Assembly: GCA_003486385.1 (NCBI GenBank)
Contig: DNFT01000062.1
Coordinates: 1 to 9,597 of the forward strand
From: Eubacterium sp.
Lineage (GTDB): Bacteria > Bacillota > Clostridia > Lachnospirales > Lachnospiraceae
Direction of reading: 5' to 3'
Length of the DNA: 9,597 bases
Positions 1-5,790 of this stretch are shown in pieces. The position numbers and the translations under genes were made by a program. Within the stretch, counting starts at the first letter, position 1, and the number at the start of each line of letters is the position of its first letter. The notes below the pieces were generated by a model. That model was not told the origin of the DNA, made no database searches, and worked only from the letters and a program-made list of their open reading frames with translations.

Positions 1-1
1 T

Positions 2-19
2 GCATACACGGATGTATGC
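2..19. repeat. short perfect inverted repeat at left edge
   Basis: GCATACA (2-8) and TGTATGC (13-19) form a 7-bp perfect hairpin with a CGGA loop, followed by TTTGCTTCGG. It could be the weak terminator of a gene ending left of the window, but the T-run is only three bases. The rest of 20-130 holds no gene I can see. It contains a 5-1-5 palindrome, GTTCTTAGAAC (60-70), two copies of TTGCTTCGG, and an isolated TATAAT (106-111) with no matching -35 box. Confidence 0.35.
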
Positions 20-133
20 TTTGCTTCGGTGGCGAATGTATACAATAACCCATATCAGAGTTCTTAGAACATCTTGCTTCGGACAATGGAGCTGGTATGC
101 ATAAATATAATACGTTATACACTCATAGCTAAA

Positions 134-153
134 AGGGGTATGCTTTGACCCCT
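134..153 (-). terminator. weak intrinsic terminator of the split ThrE operon
   Basis: AGGGGT (134-139) and ACCCCT (148-153) form a 6-bp GC-rich stem with an 8-nt loop. Read on the minus strand the right arm runs into TTTT (131-134). It lies about 30 bases past the minus-strand stop codon at 185-187, the right place to end the exporter transcript. A second hairpin, AAGGTG (163-168) with CACCTT (180-185), abuts the stop codon but has no T-run after it. The short T-tract keeps confidence moderate. Confidence 0.45.
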
Positions 154-184
154 GAATCGTTTAAGGTGATTGCGAAGCCCACCT

Positions 185-631
185 TTACAGCTTGGAAATC
201 CCCTTCTTCACAAGCTTAACCCCAATGAGTGACATGAACATAATACCGATACTGATGCCAAGTGCTGTCTCTATTGTGATTACAAAATATTTTTCAAAGA
301 GTACGGTGTCATTGCTGATGACCGCGGACATGGTATAGAACAGACCACCTCCCGGAATCATGGGCATGATGGATGGAATCAGGAAAACTGTTGTCGGTGC
401 TTTCTTGATACGGGCAAGTATCTCCGAATAGAGAGTTGCGAAGGAGGCGGCGAGCATATTTGTCACGAATGCATTAGGTGTAAACTGTGAGGCAAGGATG
501 TAGATTATCCATGCAAATGAACCTCCGGCGGAGGCAAACACCAGCTTGTCGCGTCTTATATTAAAAAGTATTGAGTAGCCACCGGCTCCGAGTCCGGCGG
601 CAATTACCTGAATAATGTATTTCTGTATCAT
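185..631 (-). CDS. threonine/serine exporter family protein, small subunit (ThrE_2/DUF3815-like)
   Basis: A 148-residue membrane protein resembling the small half of split ThrE exporters (E. coli YjjB type). About four hydrophobic segments are visible, near residues 4-22, 31-49, 55-72 and 115-137. The conserved loop PSIMPMIPGGGLFYTM (86-101) matches the P-x-x-P-x-x-P-G-G-G-L-Y-Y family signature. The start at 631 is chosen because AGGA sits six bases ahead of that ATG. The upstream ATG at 643 (adding MRII) has its purine tract almost touching the start codon. It lies 86 bases after the large-subunit gene on the same strand, and the two halves are expected to work as one exporter. Family members export threonine/serine, or in E. 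coli YjjPB succinate, so the substrate here is open. The family call is firm. Confidence 0.88.
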   Translation of the reverse strand: MIQKYIIQVIAAGLGAGGYSILFNIRRDKLVFASAGGSFAWIIYILASQFTPNAFVTNMLAASFATLYSEILARIKKAPTTVFLIPSIMPMIPGGGLFYTMSAVISNDTVLFEKYFVITIETALGISIGIMFMSLIGVKLVKKGISKL

Positions 632-717
632 AATAATCCTCATTTCCTGCGATTTACCGCGAAGAGGTGGTGAAAAATCCGCGGAGGCGATTTCACATCT
701 GCCATAAAAACGATATT

Positions 718-1509
718 TTAATGAAAAAACAGGTTGAGTCCCATTATCGAGGTGGCGAAGCCGAGTGCAATCGCAATAGCGAGCATGACTGCCTCAATAA
801 GCCTTAATAGCCCGGACATAATATCTCCGCAAAGTATGTCGCGGATGGAGTTGGTCATCTGGGTTCCGGGTATATAGAGCATTACAAGCCCGATGAAAAC
901 CTTGTCCAGATTGTCGATGAACCCTGTAAGTCCGATGAAGCGTGCCAGTACACCTAGCAGGAATGTGCAGAAAAAATTGTACATCAACATATTTATTCCC
1001 AGAGGACGTATCTTCAGGTCCATGATATATGCGATGGTGGATAGCAGCCCGGCTATCAGTCCGTCGCGGATGGAACCTCCGAAAAATACGGCAAAGGCAC
1101 TGCTTGACAGTATATATCCGGATATTGACATGTACCATGGAAAATTGCGGTCTTTTTTGATATAAGCAATCTCCGTCTCTATATTATTATATGCGGGAGT
1201 GTTATTACAGATATGTCTTGATATTGCATTCAGGTATTCAAGCTTGTCAAGATTGTTACTGTAGGAGTGAATACGCCTTGTCTGCGTATCATGTGTGCCA
1301 TCGGGAAGCCTGATGGTGGTTGACAGGTACGAGGTTATGGAGAAAACATCAACCTTGGTACAGCCATAGGCTAAACAAATTCGTCTTATTGTATCCTCAA
1401 CGCGGTTGGCTTCAGCACCGCAGATTATCATTTTCTCACCCATGTCCATTGAGAGGGTGAGCAGCTGTTCGCCGGTTATGTTTGATTTGAGCTGTGTTTT
1501 ATATTCCAT
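718..1509 (-). CDS. threonine/serine exporter family protein, large subunit (ThrE/DUF1212-like)
   Basis: A 263-residue inner-membrane protein of the ThrE family (YjjP type). Residues 16-120 form a soluble N-terminal part typical of DUF1212 (LLTLSMDMGEKMIICGAEAN, then RVEDTIRRICLAYG). Hydrophobic segments follow near 124-143, 147-163, 172-193, 203-213 and 233-257. The family hallmark IPGTQMTNSIRDILCGDIMS lies at 213-232. The start is uncertain. The frame stays open up to a TTG at 1629, and there is an ATG at 1596, but both fall in or at a probable promoter (-35 1624-1629, -10 1601-1606). The ATG at 1509 places the protein start where family members begin, though its ribosome site is poor. First gene of a two-gene unit with the small subunit; divergent from luxS. 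Transport substrate unknown. Confidence 0.85.
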   Translation of the reverse strand: MEYKTQLKSNITGEQLLTLSMDMGEKMIICGAEANRVEDTIRRICLAYGCTKVDVFSITSYLSTTIRLPDGTHDTQTRRIHSYSNNLDKLEYLNAISRHICNNTPAYNNIETEIAYIKKDRNFPWYMSISGYILSSSAFAVFFGGSIRDGLIAGLLSTIAYIMDLKIRPLGINMLMYNFFCTFLLGVLARFIGLTGFIDNLDKVFIGLVMLYIPGTQMTNSIRDILCGDIMSGLLRLIEAVMLAIAIALGFATSIMGLNLFFH

Positions 1510-1600
1510 AAAAAACCATTTCTGTGCGCGCGGCACGATGAATTCTGACAGCAGCCTTACACTGTACAAGGCATATTGTATGTGCAGGCTTATCATAATG

Positions 1601-1629
1601 AATATAACACAACAGCCTTTAAAAATCAA
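1601..1629 (-). promoter_or_regulatory. probable promoter of the ThrE-type operon
   Basis: On the minus strand TTGATT (1629-1624) and TATATT (1606-1601) are separated by exactly 17 bases. Transcription would start near 1594, giving a leader of about 85 nt before the ATG at 1509, or an almost leaderless message if the ATG at 1596 is used. Inferred from sequence only. Confidence 0.45.
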
Positions 1630-1646
1630 AAGAAATGTGGTACAGT
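1618..1646 (+). promoter_or_regulatory. possible luxS promoter with extended -10
   Basis: TGGTACAGT gives an extended -10 (TG, one base, TACAGT at 1641-1646). TTTAAA (1618-1623) lies 17 bases upstream as a weak -35 with four of six consensus matches. The leader would be only about 30 nt, too short for a riboswitch. This -35 lies immediately next to the divergent -35 of the ThrE operon. Confidence 0.35.
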
Positions 1647-1683
1647 TAAAGGGTGTAAAACAAATGAAAGGAAGTTATAGTTT

Positions 1684-2172
1684 ATGAATAAAATTGCAAG
1701 CTTTACGGTAAATCATATTGACCTTCTCACAGGTATCTATGTGTCAAGAAGGGACAGAATCGGAGATAATGTTATCACAACCTTCGACTTAAGGTTTACA
1801 AGGCCGAATGTCGAGCCGGTGATGGATACGGCGGGTATTCATACAATTGAGCACCTTGGCGCAACCTTCCTAAGAAACAACGAGGAGTGGAAGGACAGAA
1901 CAATTTACTTTGGACCGATGGGGTGCAGAACAGGCTTCTATGTGATTTTTGCCGGCGACCTTGAGTCTAAGGATATTGTCGGAGTTATAGGGGAGATGAT
2001 TGATTTCATTATCAATTCATCGGACAAGGAATGTGATATACCGGGATATTCACCTAGGGACTGCGGTAATTATCTTGACAATAATGTCATGGAGGCAAAG
2101 ACCTATGCGCGCAAGTTCAAGGCTGAGGTGCTTGACAACATCTGCGATGAGAGACTTGTATATCCTGAATAG
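1684..2172 (+). CDS. luxS: S-ribosylhomocysteine lyase (AI-2 synthesis)
   Basis: A 162-residue cytosolic enzyme that cleaves S-ribosylhomocysteine to homocysteine and 4,5-dihydroxy-2,3-pentanedione, the precursor of autoinducer 2. It is step two of the activated methyl cycle, after the Pfs nucleosidase, which is not in the window. The family metal site is intact: HTIEH gives His53 and His57 with catalytic Glu56, and Cys127 in DCGNY is the third metal ligand. The catalytic cysteine is Cys81 in GPMGCRTGFY. Length equals the usual 150-170. AAAGGAAG (1667-1674) lies nine bases before the ATG. It is a single gene, divergent from the ThrE operon and convergent with udk. No convincing terminator follows on this strand, because the 2257-2301 hairpin has its T-run on the other side. 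Its homocysteine product is the substrate of the fusion enzyme at 7545. Confidence 0.97.
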   Translation: MNKIASFTVNHIDLLTGIYVSRRDRIGDNVITTFDLRFTRPNVEPVMDTAGIHTIEHLGATFLRNNEEWKDRTIYFGPMGCRTGFYVIFAGDLESKDIVGVIGEMIDFIINSSDKECDIPGYSPRDCGNYLDNNVMEAKTYARKFKAEVLDNICDERLVYPE

Positions 2173-2256
2173 TCGTCATCTGAAAGACAATGAGCTTAAA
2201 GACAGCATGGCATGCCGGCTGAAAAGCAATTTTGGAAAAGTAATTTTAATGTAAAA

Positions 2257-2301
2257 AATGCAGCTTTAAATATTTGCTGGATAAATATTTAAAGCTGCAT
2301 T
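2257..2301 (-). terminator. 19-bp perfect hairpin, probable udk terminator
   Basis: The 19-base arms 2257-2275 and 2283-2301 are perfect reverse complements around a 7-base loop (GCTGGAT). On the minus strand the hairpin is followed by six T residues (2258-2253), the form of a Rho-independent terminator for udk. Much of the stem is AT-rich, with GC content near the base (GCAGC/GCTGC). On the plus strand it is followed by GGGG instead of T, so it should not terminate luxS by the usual mechanism. It sits about 155 bases past the udk stop, beyond the tandem repeat. Confidence 0.6.
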
Positions 2302-2303
2302 GG

Positions 2304-2421
2304 GGTAATGACTGCGTTATGGTAATAAGTGCATTGCGATAGTAATTATATTGTGGTAATAAATGCATTGCGGTAATAACAGCATTGCAGTGATAAATGC
2401 ATTGTATTAATAGTTCCTTGC
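2304..2421. repeat. 17-bp-period imperfect tandem repeat, about seven copies
   Basis: Consecutive units start at 2304, 2321, 2338, 2355, 2372, 2389 and 2406. The first six are exactly 17 bases and the last is 16. The best unit is GGTAATAAATGCATTGC (2355-2371). Units at 2321, 2372 and 2389 differ from it by one to three bases; those at 2304, 2338 and 2406 are more diverged. The core contains the palindrome AATGCATT. There are no spacers, so it is a minisatellite-like array rather than CRISPR. It lies entirely between the udk stop and the 19-bp hairpin, so it would be transcribed in the udk 3' untranslated region. No gene is present in 2173-2456. Confidence 0.85.
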
Positions 2422-2456
2422 GTTTTCATCAGCCCGGCAAAAATTGTTCTTATAAA

Positions 2457-3092
2457 TCAGTCAATTTTTAAGAGTGAGTCAATGTGGCTGAGTAAAAGCT
2501 CAATGGCGGAGGTGTTCTGTCCACCGCGCGGAATTATGATATCTGCGTATTTCTTGGACGGCTCTATGTAAGCCTCATGCATTGGCTTTACAGTGTCCTG
2601 GTACTGTGAAAGTATCGATTCAACCGTACGCGCACGCTCTACAGTATCACGCTTGATACGGCGCATGAGACGCTCGTCGGCATCGGTGTCCACGAATATT
2701 TTTAAATCCATCTCATCGCGAAGCTCCTTATTCTCAAGAATAAGTATGCCCTCAACAATGACAACCTTCTTAGGTTCAACGAGAGTTGTAGCCTGGCTTC
2801 TGTTGTGGATGGAGTAATCGTAAATAGGAACCTCCACAGGTATGCCTTTTTTTAGCATGCGCACATGCTTTACCATCATATCGGTCTCAAAGGAGTCCGG
2901 GTGGTCATAGTTGAGCCTGGAGCGTTCCTCATAGTTGAGTTCGTTGTGAGCCTTATAATAGCTGTCATGGCTTAGAACAGCAAGGTTGTCACCGAAGTGC
3001 TCACGGATTATGTTGACAATTGTGGTTTTACCGGACGCACTGCCGCCGGCAACGCCTATAACTTTAATTTTGGATGTATCTGAAACAGACAT
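2457..3092 (-). CDS. udk: uridine kinase (uridine/cytidine kinase)
   Basis: A 211-residue cytosolic kinase of the phosphoribulokinase/uridine kinase family that phosphorylates uridine (and cytidine) to the monophosphate in pyrimidine salvage. Walker A is GGSASGKT (16-23). The nucleoside-site motifs YDHPDSFE (62-69) and PIYDYSIHNR (89-98), the Walker-B-like strand VIVEGILIL (111-119), and the arginine-rich lid RRIKRDTVERAR (144-155) follow in the normal order. The start is the ATG at 3092 because GAGGTG lies a few bases ahead. A GTG at 3104 would add only MRCS and would place the ribosome site inside the gene. Length matches the family. Single gene with its own promoter, divergent from the MocR regulator and convergent with luxS. 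No link to the methionine theme is evident. Confidence 0.96.
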   Translation of the reverse strand: MSVSDTSKIKVIGVAGGSASGKTTIVNIIREHFGDNLAVLSHDSYYKAHNELNYEERSRLNYDHPDSFETDMMVKHVRMLKKGIPVEVPIYDYSIHNRSQATTLVEPKKVVIVEGILILENKELRDEMDLKIFVDTDADERLMRRIKRDTVERARTVESILSQYQDTVKPMHEAYIEPSKKYADIIIPRGGQNTSAIELLLSHIDSLLKID

Positions 3093-3122
3093 ACTGCACC
3101 TCACATGTATTTTATTCCATTT

Positions 3123-3151
3123 ATTTTACAATAAAATAGTGTCAGGGTCAA
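3123..3151 (-). promoter_or_regulatory. udk promoter
   Basis: On the minus strand TTGACC (3151-3146) and TAAAAT (3128-3123) are 17 bases apart, each five of six consensus matches. The leader to the ATG at 3092 would be about 25 nt. Confidence 0.65.
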
Positions 3152-3172
3152 ACTATATTCTATTATTTATCA

Positions 3173-3220
3173 TATAATTGTGGACTGCGAAGCATGATAG
3201 ATAATACACATAACGGAGGA
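3173..3220 (+). promoter_or_regulatory. promoter region and ribosome site of the MocR gene
   Basis: TATAAT (3173-3178) is a perfect -10 box but has no recognisable -35 seventeen bases upstream. An alternative is TTGTGG (3178-3183) with GATAAT (3200-3205), 16 bases apart. GGAGGA (3215-3220) is a strong ribosome site six bases before the ATG at 3227. The weak -35 would suit a promoter needing an activator, or autoregulation as is common for MocR proteins, but no operator repeats were recognised. Confidence 0.35.
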
Positions 3221-3226
3221 GAATGA

Positions 3227-4615
3227 ATGCTCACATACAATATGGAGGACAGGCAGGAGCTGTCCTTATATGATTATCTGTATAGGTGCATTAAAAATGA
3301 TATACTTTCGGGAAGAATACCTGTAGGTGAGAAGCTTCCGTCTAAGAGGGGCCTTGCAAAGCACCTTGATGTCAGTGTCGTCACGGTGGAGAATGCCTAT
3401 GCGCAGCTTCTTTTAGAGGGTTATATCACGAGCTTTGAGAAGAAGGGGTATTTTGTCAATGATATAGGTTCCGCGCCGTCGGCTAGCTGCCTTATAAAGC
3501 CGAAGCCGGAGGAGGAATTTGAGTATGCCTATTTTGCGGATTTGAAGTCCAACAGAATAAGAAGAAACAGATTTCCGTTCTCAACATGGGCGAAGCTGCT
3601 ACGTGATACCCTGTCCGAAAGACCGGAGCAGCTATTAAAGACGGTTCCGTATAATGGAGTGTATGAGCTTAGACTGGCACTTGCCAGTTTTCTGCATGAA
3701 TTTCGTGGAATGCAGGTGCTCCCGGCGCAGATTATAATATGCTCCGGGACTGAGAGCATGTACGGCAGGCTTTTCAGCCTCCTGCCTGAGGCTGTGTGGG
3801 CGGTTGAGAATGTCGGAAGCCGGAAGATAACGGGACTATATGACATGTACCATGCCAGATGGAAATCCGTCTCAAGGGATGAATACGGTGTCGATATGAA
3901 AGACCTGCATGACAGTGGGTGCAATGTGGTTCATGTAACGCCGGCACAGCATTTCCCAATCGGAACAGTCATGCCGGTAAAGAGGAGAACAGAGCTTCTT
4001 GAGTGGGCCGATGCTCAGAACCATTATATAATCGAGGATGACTATGACAGTGAGTTCTGGTATCAGGGAAGGCAGGCACCGACGCTTTACAGCATGGATG
4101 GAAATGGAAGAGTAATCTATTTTAACACATTTTCAAAGACACTTATACCATCGCTTCGCATAAGCTATATGGTACTGCCCTATGAGCTTGCAATGCGGTA
4201 CGGAAACGGGCTTAGCTTTTATTCGGGGACAGTTCCCAGCATGGAGCAGTATGCTCTTGCAAAATTTATTTCAGAGGGGTACTTTGAGCGGCATATAAAT
4301 CACCTGAGAAATTATTTTAAGTCCCAGAGAAGCATGCTTATGGATGCTGTAAGAAAATCACCGCTTATGGGGATATCAAGGATACATGAAATCAGCTCAG
4401 GCACGTATTTTCTTCTTGAGCTTGACACACCGCTGTCGGACACGGAGCTTGTTGAAAGAATCAAAAAAAAGGATATAAATGTGGCATGCACATCTGCGTA
4501 TATGCCTGAGCCGCATGAGGACACACATACGCTTGTAATCAATTACTGCGGTGTGTATGCTGAGAGGATAGAGGAGACTATAGCGAGAATTTGGGAGGCT
4601 GTCAGTGTAAAATGA
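3227..4615 (+). CDS. MocR/GabR-type transcriptional regulator (GntR HTH fused to aminotransferase-like domain)
   Basis: A 462-residue PLP-dependent DNA-binding regulator. Residues 13-78 form a GntR winged helix (LPSKRGLAKHLDVSVVTVEN, then the wing EGYITSFEKKGYFV). A linker of about 30 residues leads to a fold-type-I aminotransferase domain (~110-460). The latter shows TPAQHFPIG (238-246), the cofactor strand IIEDDYDSEFWY (268-279) and the PLP lysine Lys304 in FSKTLIPSLR. The family's C-terminal R-L-G-F region reads TLVINYCG here, so the arginine that usually binds a substrate carboxylate seems absent. That suggests a sensing role with an altered ligand (inference). MocR proteins usually control a neighbouring gene for amino acid, GABA, vitamin B6 or transport functions. 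The adjacent DUF3737-patB unit is the nearest candidate. Divergent from udk. The effector is unknown. Confidence 0.93.
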   Translation: MLTYNMEDRQELSLYDYLYRCIKNDILSGRIPVGEKLPSKRGLAKHLDVSVVTVENAYAQLLLEGYITSFEKKGYFVNDIGSAPSASCLIKPKPEEEFEYAYFADLKSNRIRRNRFPFSTWAKLLRDTLSERPEQLLKTVPYNGVYELRLALASFLHEFRGMQVLPAQIIICSGTESMYGRLFSLLPEAVWAVENVGSRKITGLYDMYHARWKSVSRDEYGVDMKDLHDSGCNVVHVTPAQHFPIGTVMPVKRRTELLEWADAQNHYIIEDDYDSEFWYQGRQAPTLYSMDGNGRVIYFNTFSKTLIPSLRISYMVLPYELAMRYGNGLSFYSGTVPSMEQYALAKFISEGYFERHINHLRNYFKSQRSMLMDAVRKSPLMGISRIHEISSGTYFLLELDTPLSDTELVERIKKKDINVACTSAYMPEPHEDTHTLVINYCGVYAERIEETIARIWEAVSVK

Positions 4616-4649
4616 TGTGCTCTGAGGGCGGATTTGTTGAAAATAATGC

Positions 4650-4680
4650 TTGACCTAAAGTCAGGTTTATGAATTATAAT
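4650..4680 (+). promoter_or_regulatory. promoter with 19-bp spacer upstream of the DUF3737-patB unit
   Basis: TTGACC (4650-4655) and a perfect TATAAT (4675-4680) are 19 bases apart. The spacer region carries small dyads: ACCT (4653-4656) with AGGT (4663-4666), and TGAC (4651-4654) with GTCA (4660-4663). Long spacers with a dyad are typical of promoters remodelled by MerR-family activators. No MerR gene is in the window, so this is inference. Transcription would begin near 4687, about 180 bases before the DUF3737 start. Confidence 0.45.
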
Positions 4681-4686
4681 AAAAAA

Positions 4687-4719
4687 CTGTGCCGTGAGGC
4701 ATTAGAACAGAATTTTTTT
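4687..4719 (+). terminator. hairpin plus T-run: terminator of the MocR gene or leader attenuator
   Basis: CTGT (4687-4690) pairs with ACAG (4707-4710), and GCC (4691-4693) with GGC (4698-4700) around a GTGA tetraloop, leaving ATTAGA unpaired on one side. Seven T residues follow (4713-4719), and an A-tract precedes it. It is 70-100 bases past the MocR stop, where that gene's terminator could be. It also lies at the predicted start of transcription from the 4650-4680 promoter, so the two readings compete. Confidence 0.4.
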
Positions 4720-4869
4720 AGAATAACATATATTGGGTGATTGCGTGACACGGATTGCAGATAAACAAGGTTAAACAATCAGCTATATATAAAACGATGG
4801 ATGGCTTTTGCATAAATTTGCAGCTATCTACAGATGATTATTACAAATGTGCATTAGGGAGGAATAAAA

Positions 4870-5739
4870 ATGCAGGAATTTACACAGCAGACATTTACAG
4901 AGGAGAGAGCACTTTTTCACACAATCGATGCCAGGATTAGTGATTCAGTGTTCGATGTGGGCGAGTCACCGCTCAAGGAGTGCAGGAAGCTTGATATAGA
5001 TACCACACTTTTCAGATATAAGTATCCTTTATGGTACTGTAAGGATGTCAGCCTCAAAAATTGTACACTTTTTGACATGGCGAGAGCCGGAATATGGTAC
5101 ACAGACAATGTGAGCATTGAGGATACGGTCATTGAGGCTCCTAAGAATATAAGAAAGGCAGATGGGGTAACACTTAAGAATGTGTCCTTCCCGAATGCAG
5201 CCGAGACATTGTGGAACTGCAACAATGTGACGATGGAGAATGTGTTTGCGAAGGGAGATTATTTTGCCTTCAACACCAACAATATCAAGGCAGACAATTT
5301 CACGCTTGTCGGAAATTATTCATTCGACGGAACAAAGAACATGGAGATTCGCAACTCTAAGCTCCTCTCCAAGGACGCTTTCTGGAATACGGAGAATGTG
5401 ACAGTATATGATTCCTTCATATCAGGAGAGTATCTTGGCTGGAATGCGAAGAACCTCACGCTTATCAACTGCACAATCGAGAGCCTTCAGGGCATGTGCT
5501 ATATCGACAATCTTGTGATGAAGAACTGCAAGCTCATCAACACAACACTTGCATTCGAATATTCAAGCGTGGACGCTGAGATAACAAGCGGTATAACAAG
5601 CGTTCTGAATCCATCATCGGGAACAATCAAGGCGGATTACATTGATACTCTCATTATACAGAAGGATTATATTGATGAGGGAAAGACCAAGCTTGTCTGC
5701 GGCGATATCAGGAATAAGACGGATGAGATTGCGTGGTAG
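4870..5739 (+). CDS. DUF3737 family protein, predicted right-handed beta-helix
   Basis: A 289-residue protein of no known function, recognised as DUF3737. No signal peptide or membrane segment is seen, so it is probably cytoplasmic. Residues 55-230 consist of about nine consecutive rungs of 18-21 residues, starting near 55, 76, 95, 115, 135, 153, 172, 191 and 210. Each has the form W-x-x-x-N-V-T-L-x-N-C/S (for example WNCNNVTMEN, WNTENVTVYD, WNAKNLTLIN), as in pentapeptide-like or pectate-lyase-like beta-helices. No obvious catalytic acid cluster stands out. The start has an excellent ribosome site, AGGGAGGA (4856-4863). Only 51 bases separate it from the downstream PatB-type lyase, with no terminator between, so the two are probably co-transcribed. 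Family members often sit beside aminotransferase-like genes, which hints at a shared but unknown substrate. Family call firm, function unknown. Confidence 0.85.
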   Translation: MQEFTQQTFTEERALFHTIDARISDSVFDVGESPLKECRKLDIDTTLFRYKYPLWYCKDVSLKNCTLFDMARAGIWYTDNVSIEDTVIEAPKNIRKADGVTLKNVSFPNAAETLWNCNNVTMENVFAKGDYFAFNTNNIKADNFTLVGNYSFDGTKNMEIRNSKLLSKDAFWNTENVTVYDSFISGEYLGWNAKNLTLINCTIESLQGMCYIDNLVMKNCKLINTTLAFEYSSVDAEITSGITSVLNPSSGTIKADYIDTLIIQKDYIDEGKTKLVCGDIRNKTDEIAW

Positions 5740-5790
5740 GAAGCTTCACAATTACCTAATAATATGATTAAGAAAAGAGGTTGAGCAGGC

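Noticed and set aside
1406..1687. 93-codon plus-strand ORF ending at the luxS start
   Set aside because: It lies antisense to the conserved DUF1212 region, has no ribosome site and shows no family features.
2173..2256. Rho-independent terminator for luxS
   Set aside because: The only GC-rich element is the tight palindrome GGCATGCC (about 2210-2217), with no room for a loop and no T-run directly after.
2304..2421. CRISPR array
   Set aside because: Units are only 17 bases, directly abutting and diverged, with no spacers and no cas genes nearby.
4755..4940. 61-codon ORF overlapping the DUF3737 start
   Set aside because: It has no ribosome site, runs out of frame into a well-supported gene, and its product has no recognisable features.
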